Assembly (NCBI GenBank): GCA_965221935.1
Contig: CBDCSZ010000002.1
Location: 1 to 64,000 of the forward strand
DNA: 64,000 bases
Direction: 5' to 3'
Origin: JAPOXR01 sp965221935
GTDB taxonomy: Bacteria > Pseudomonadota > Alphaproteobacteria > Rhodobacterales > Rhodobacteraceae
Below the pieces are notes generated by a model, which worked only from the letters and a program-made list of their open reading frames with translations, was not told the DNA's origin and made no database searches. Positions 60,927 through 64,000 of this stretch are shown here, piece after piece. A program made the translations under genes and the position numbers. Each line of letters begins with the position of its first letter. Within the stretch, counting starts at the first letter, position 1.

Positions 60927-62210
60927 ATGAACGCCTCGGCGGAACTGCCATTCAGGCCGGATATCCAATTGGCCTCGAGATTGTTCGCCGAACTTGAACA
61001 GCGCACCGGCAGCGCCGATGGCATCGCACGCGCATCCTACGGCGAGGGCGAAGCCGTTGCCCATGGCATTGTTGCCCGGGAAGCGCGGCGGCTTGGGATG
61101 AGTGTTGCGACCGATTCCGCCATGAACCTGTTCATGACGCTGCCTGGAAACCGCCAGGAGACCCGGCTCATGATCGGTTCGCATCTCGATTCCGTGCCTG
61201 CCGGCGGAAATTTTGACGGAGCAGCGGGTGTGATCATGGGGCTCTCGGTGGCCGCCGGGATGCGGGCCGCTTCAGTCCGGCCGCCGCACGATCTCACGGT
61301 CATGGCGATCCGGGCAGAAGAAAGCGCCTGGTTCAATGCCTCGTATATCGGCAGCCGGGCCGCGTTCGGCTGTCTCGATGGCGCGGAGCTCGATGTCATC
61401 AGGCGAGCTGACAATGGGCTGGCGCTGGGCGCTGCGATCGATCGATCTGGCGGTTCATCGACGGAGCTGCGGACCGGTGAGGCATATCTTGACCCGGCGC
61501 AGATCGAACTGTTTATCGAACCCCATATCGAACAAGGCGATACGCTTGTGTACGAAGATTTACCGATTGGCGTTGTCACCGGCATCCGCGGCAGCCTCAG
61601 GTTCCGCGAGGCGCGCTGCCTCGGCGCCTATGCACATTCAGGGACTACCCGGCGCCAAGACCGGCAGGATGCGGTTCTCGCGGTTGCCAGGCTGACGGTT
61701 GAGCTTGAGCGGCTGTGCCGGCGCATCGAAACCGACGGCGGTGACATCACTGGCACTGTCGGCCAGTTTTCGACCGACCCGAAAGTGGCTGCAATGAGCA
61801 AGGTGGCCGGCCGCGTTGATTTTTCGGTCGAACTGCGCAGCCTTTCATCAGCCACCCTGTCAAATGCCTGCTCAAAGCTTGCAGATTCCGCCGCCGAAAT
61901 TGCCGCCGAATTGCGGGTTCGGTTCGAGTTCGGGCCCAAAAGCTCAACCGCGCCCACCCTTATGGACGCGGAGCTGGCGGATGCTCTGGGACACGCTGCC
62001 CGGCGCCTCAGCATAGAGTATTGCGAGATGCCGTGCGGCGCCGGGCATGACGCTTCGGTGTTCCAGAACCAAGGTGTGCCATCCGGCATGATCCTGATTC
62101 GCAATCGCCATGGCAGTCACAATCCGGACGAGCATATGGAAATGGCGGACTTTGAACAGGCGGCTCTGATGCTGGCAGGCATCTGTCTGCAGCCGCGGGG
62201 TGTGCGTTGA
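60927..62210 (+). CDS. M20-family amidohydrolase (N-carbamoyl-amino-acid hydrolase / allantoate amidohydrolase type)
   Basis: A 427-residue protein. It has the AllC/HyuC pattern: MIGSHLDSVPAGGNFDGAAG (metal-binding His, Asp), VMAIRAEESAWFNASYIGSR with the Glu pair, ELFIEPHIEQG and AYAHSGTTRRQDRQDA in the dimer domain. A late metal ligand is in MPCGAGHDASVFQNQG. It cleaves carbamoyl or ureido groups. The hydantoin racemase and hydantoinase remnant at 39-40 kb would make its classical substrate, but it lies 20 kb away with oxoprolinase genes. The stop overlaps the next start. Confidence 0.87.
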   Translation: MNASAELPFRPDIQLASRLFAELEQRTGSADGIARASYGEGEAVAHGIVAREARRLGMSVATDSAMNLFMTLPGNRQETRLMIGSHLDSVPAGGNFDGAAGVIMGLSVAAGMRAASVRPPHDLTVMAIRAEESAWFNASYIGSRAAFGCLDGAELDVIRRADNGLALGAAIDRSGGSSTELRTGEAYLDPAQIELFIEPHIEQGDTLVYEDLPIGVVTGIRGSLRFREARCLGAYAHSGTTRRQDRQDAVLAVARLTVELERLCRRIETDGGDITGTVGQFSTDPKVAAMSKVAGRVDFSVELRSLSSATLSNACSKLADSAAEIAAELRVRFEFGPKSSTAPTLMDAELADALGHAARRLSIEYCEMPCGAGHDASVFQNQGVPSGMILIRNRHGSHNPDEHMEMADFEQAALMLAGICLQPRGVR

Positions 62211-63136
62211 TGGCTGACTGCGTCATCGTTCAGCCGATCCATGAGGCCGGCATCGACCTGCTGCGGCAGGCGGGCCTCTCGGTTTTTGTCTCTCCAAAAC
62301 CCGAACTGTCAGAAATGGGCGCTGAGCTGCGGGACGCAATGGCCGCAATCACCCGCAACGCCGGGTTTCCTGCGGCGGCGTTTGCGCTGGCCCCGCGGCT
62401 GCTGGTCATCGGCAGTCACGGCACCGGCACCGATGCCATCGACCGCGCAGCAGCGGATCATGCCGGCGTAAATATCGTGAACACCCCCGGCGCCAACGCG
62501 CGGGCGGTGGCAGAGCACACCATGGCCCTGATACTGGCCTGCGCCAAATCGATCCAGGATGCCGATTTGTCTGTGCGCCGCGGCGATACGGGATTTCGTG
62601 ACCGCCGCCGCACCGTCGAACTGCAGGGAAAGACGCTCGGCCTGGTCGGCTACGGCAGAATTTCCCGGCTGGTCGGCCAGCTGGGCAAGGCGTTCGGCAT
62701 GCAGATCCAGGTGTTTTCCCGGCATGCCGGCGAGCTGAAGATCGCCGCTGACGGTTTCCGTCCGGCGCCAACCCTCGAATCCCTGTGCCAAACCGCCGAC
62801 ATCGTCTCGCTGCACGCCATTCCGTCCGCACACACAGTCTTCGACCGACGGCATTTGCGCCTGCTCCGCCGCAATACCATATTTGTCAACACGGCCCGCG
62901 GGTCGCTGGTTGACGAGGCTGCGCTGGTGCAGATGCTTCGGGAGGGACGGCTTGCAATGGCAGCGCTGGATGTGGTTCGCGATGAACCCATCGCGCCGGA
63001 AAGCCCGCTGACTGACTGCCCGAACCTGCTCTTGACGCCGCATATCGGAGGATTGAGCGATGAAGCCATGAAGCGAACCGCGGTCAAAGTGGCGCAAAAG
63101 GTGCTTGAAGCGCTGGCGGCGAAGAATTGCCTCTAG
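62210..63136 (+). CDS. D-2-hydroxyacid dehydrogenase (phosphoglycerate dehydrogenase-like)
   Basis: ATG 62210 shares its A with the TGA of the preceding gene; a TTG at 62207 is possible. 308 residues. The NAD domain has LGLVGYGRISRLVGQLGKAF. The catalytic Arg (FVNTARGSLVDE), Glu (DVVRDEPIAPE) and His (LLTPHIGGLSDEA) are all present. It reduces a 2-keto acid or oxidises a D-2-hydroxyacid. The substrate is not evident. Confidence 0.85.
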   Translation: MADCVIVQPIHEAGIDLLRQAGLSVFVSPKPELSEMGAELRDAMAAITRNAGFPAAAFALAPRLLVIGSHGTGTDAIDRAAADHAGVNIVNTPGANARAVAEHTMALILACAKSIQDADLSVRRGDTGFRDRRRTVELQGKTLGLVGYGRISRLVGQLGKAFGMQIQVFSRHAGELKIAADGFRPAPTLESLCQTADIVSLHAIPSAHTVFDRRHLRLLRRNTIFVNTARGSLVDEAALVQMLREGRLAMAALDVVRDEPIAPESPLTDCPNLLLTPHIGGLSDEAMKRTAVKVAQKVLEALAAKNCL

Positions 63137-63158
63137 CTGTCTGAGGCAGTGCATCAAG

Positions 63159-63911
63159 ATGGATCCCGGTTCAGCCGCCATTCCCGACCACAGCATCCCG
63201 GTTGACATCCGCCATTGTGGCGACACCGCCATCAGCGTGGTTTTTGGCGCCGCCATTGACAGCGCCGTCAGCGGCCGGGTTATGGCTTTGGATGCGGCTT
63301 TGCAGGAAGCGCGCATCCCGGGTGTCGTCGAAACCGTCCCGACCTACTGCGCACTCATGATTCACGTCGATCCGGTTCTCGTGGACATGCAGTCACTGCG
63401 TGACCGGATTTGCGAACTGGCCAAAGCGTTTTCTGGAAAACGCAAACCCGGACGATGCTGGCAGGTTCCGGTGGTTTATGGCAGCCGCCGGGGTGTGGAC
63501 CTGGAGGCGGTGGCCGCACATTGCCGGCTGACGCCGGACACAGTCATCAAATTGCATTCGGAAACGGCTTACACCGTCAGCATGATCGGGTTTCTGCCGG
63601 GCTTCAGCTATCTCTCCGGTCTTGCCCCCGGTTTGGCAGTGCCCCGCCGAAGCGAGCCGAGACTTTCGATTCCCCCATCGTCAATCGCCATCGGTGGCGC
63701 GCAGACCGCGATCGGGAGCGTTGAGGGTCCTAGCGGCTGGCACCTGATTGGCCGCACGCCGGTTCGCCCATTCATGCCCGGGCGCGAACCGGTCTTCCTG
63801 TTCGAGCCAGGAGACCAAATAAGGTTCAGGCCGATTTTGGAAAGCGAGTGGAAAGCGTCCGTCCAGGCGGCATCCCGCGGCGACCCGGTCGCTGTCGAGA
63901 CGGCGCCGTGA
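63159..63911 (+). CDS. pxpB: 5-oxoprolinase subunit PxpB (KipI family)
   Basis: ATG 63159 is chosen because the protein then begins at the family's first strand (VDIRHCGDTAISVVFGAAID); an upstream in-frame region overlaps the dehydrogenase gene. 250 residues. Conserved KipI/PxpB blocks are YTVSMIGFLPGFSYLSGLAP, then LAVPRRSEPRLSIPPSSIAI and GSVEGPSGWHLIGRTPVRPF. With PxpA and PxpC it hydrolyses pyroglutamate to glutamate using ATP. A GTGA overlap couples it to pxpC. Confidence 0.9.
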   Translation: MDPGSAAIPDHSIPVDIRHCGDTAISVVFGAAIDSAVSGRVMALDAALQEARIPGVVETVPTYCALMIHVDPVLVDMQSLRDRICELAKAFSGKRKPGRCWQVPVVYGSRRGVDLEAVAAHCRLTPDTVIKLHSETAYTVSMIGFLPGFSYLSGLAPGLAVPRRSEPRLSIPPSSIAIGGAQTAIGSVEGPSGWHLIGRTPVRPFMPGREPVFLFEPGDQIRFRPILESEWKASVQAASRGDPVAVETAP

Positions 63912-64000
63912 CCTCCTTGAAGGTGGAAAACTGCGGCCCGGCCACTACGGTGCAGGATTTTGGCCGGTTCGGATACCGGCGATACGGCGTTCCGACCTCG
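63908..64000 (+). CDS. pxpC: 5-oxoprolinase subunit PxpC (KipA family), cut by window end
   Basis: GTG 63908 overlaps the pxpB stop. The visible 31 residues begin TSLKVENCGPATTVQDFGRF, then GYRRYGVP, the typical opening of KipA/PxpC biotin-dependent carboxylase-like proteins. The rest lies beyond the window. Confidence 0.88.
   Translation, partial: MTSLKVENCGPATTVQDFGRFGYRRYGVPTS

Overview
The window reads as an alphaproteobacterial chromosome. The basis is GC-rich coding sequence, a single rRNA operon laid out 16S - tRNA-Ile - tRNA-Ala - 23S - 5S - initiator tRNA-Met, a roughly 1.47-kb 16S gene, and a flanking msrPQ pair and clpB. Genus cannot be named by eye; the 16S gene at 32219-33687 is the place to get it.

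Layout. (1) 1-14.3 kb is a plasmid- or ICE-like block: a DUF2201 VWA protein, an unknown gene, a ParB-like protein, a GHKL-ATPase-like protein, a SLOG/DUF2493 protein and a ribbon-helix-helix/MobC-like protein. Many of these carry single-base frame breaks. The block also holds a 76-bp perfect palindrome and two transposases of an unusual architecture. (2) 14.7-25.3 kb is a defence island: a type II-like CBASS operon (CD-NTase, Cap2 E2-E1, Cap3 JAB, Cap4 nuclease-SAVED) whose CD-NTase has a frame break, then a HEPN-type protein, an Abi-C-like protein, a DUF4238 protein, and integrase and IS debris. (3) 25.8-28.35 kb is an IS66 element. (4) 28.6-34.0 kb is the rRNA operon on the minus strand. 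(5) 34.1-42.7 kb is ordinary chromosome: msrPQ, clpB, and a hydantoin/amino-acid cluster in which the hydantoinase is reduced to a remnant. (6) 42.7-49.2 kb is a restriction island: an MmeI-like restriction-modification gene cut in two by an IS, an Mrr-like protein and a HigA antitoxin with a HigB stub. (7) 49.3-64 kb is amino-acid and peptide uptake: a polar amino-acid ABC operon with a permease-ATPase fusion, an opp/dpp-type operon with an M20 peptidase, and an operon of M20 amidohydrolase, 2-hydroxyacid dehydrogenase and 5-oxoprolinase subunits B and C (the last cut by the window end).

Most striking: three separate transposases (6902-9244, 10626-12818, 44093-46393) each carry a complete DruA-like (DUF4338) module of about 280 residues in front of an IS4/Tn5-type DDE catalytic core. 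The three cores belong to at least two subgroups, so a domain known from the Druantia anti-phage system recurs here as part of a transposase. One element has clear 16-bp terminal inverted repeats and a 10-bp target duplication. A 163-bp non-autonomous element 41 kb away has nearly the same ends and its own 10-bp duplication, which implies trans-mobilisation. The two defence islands and these elements are interleaved, and one element has disrupted a restriction gene.
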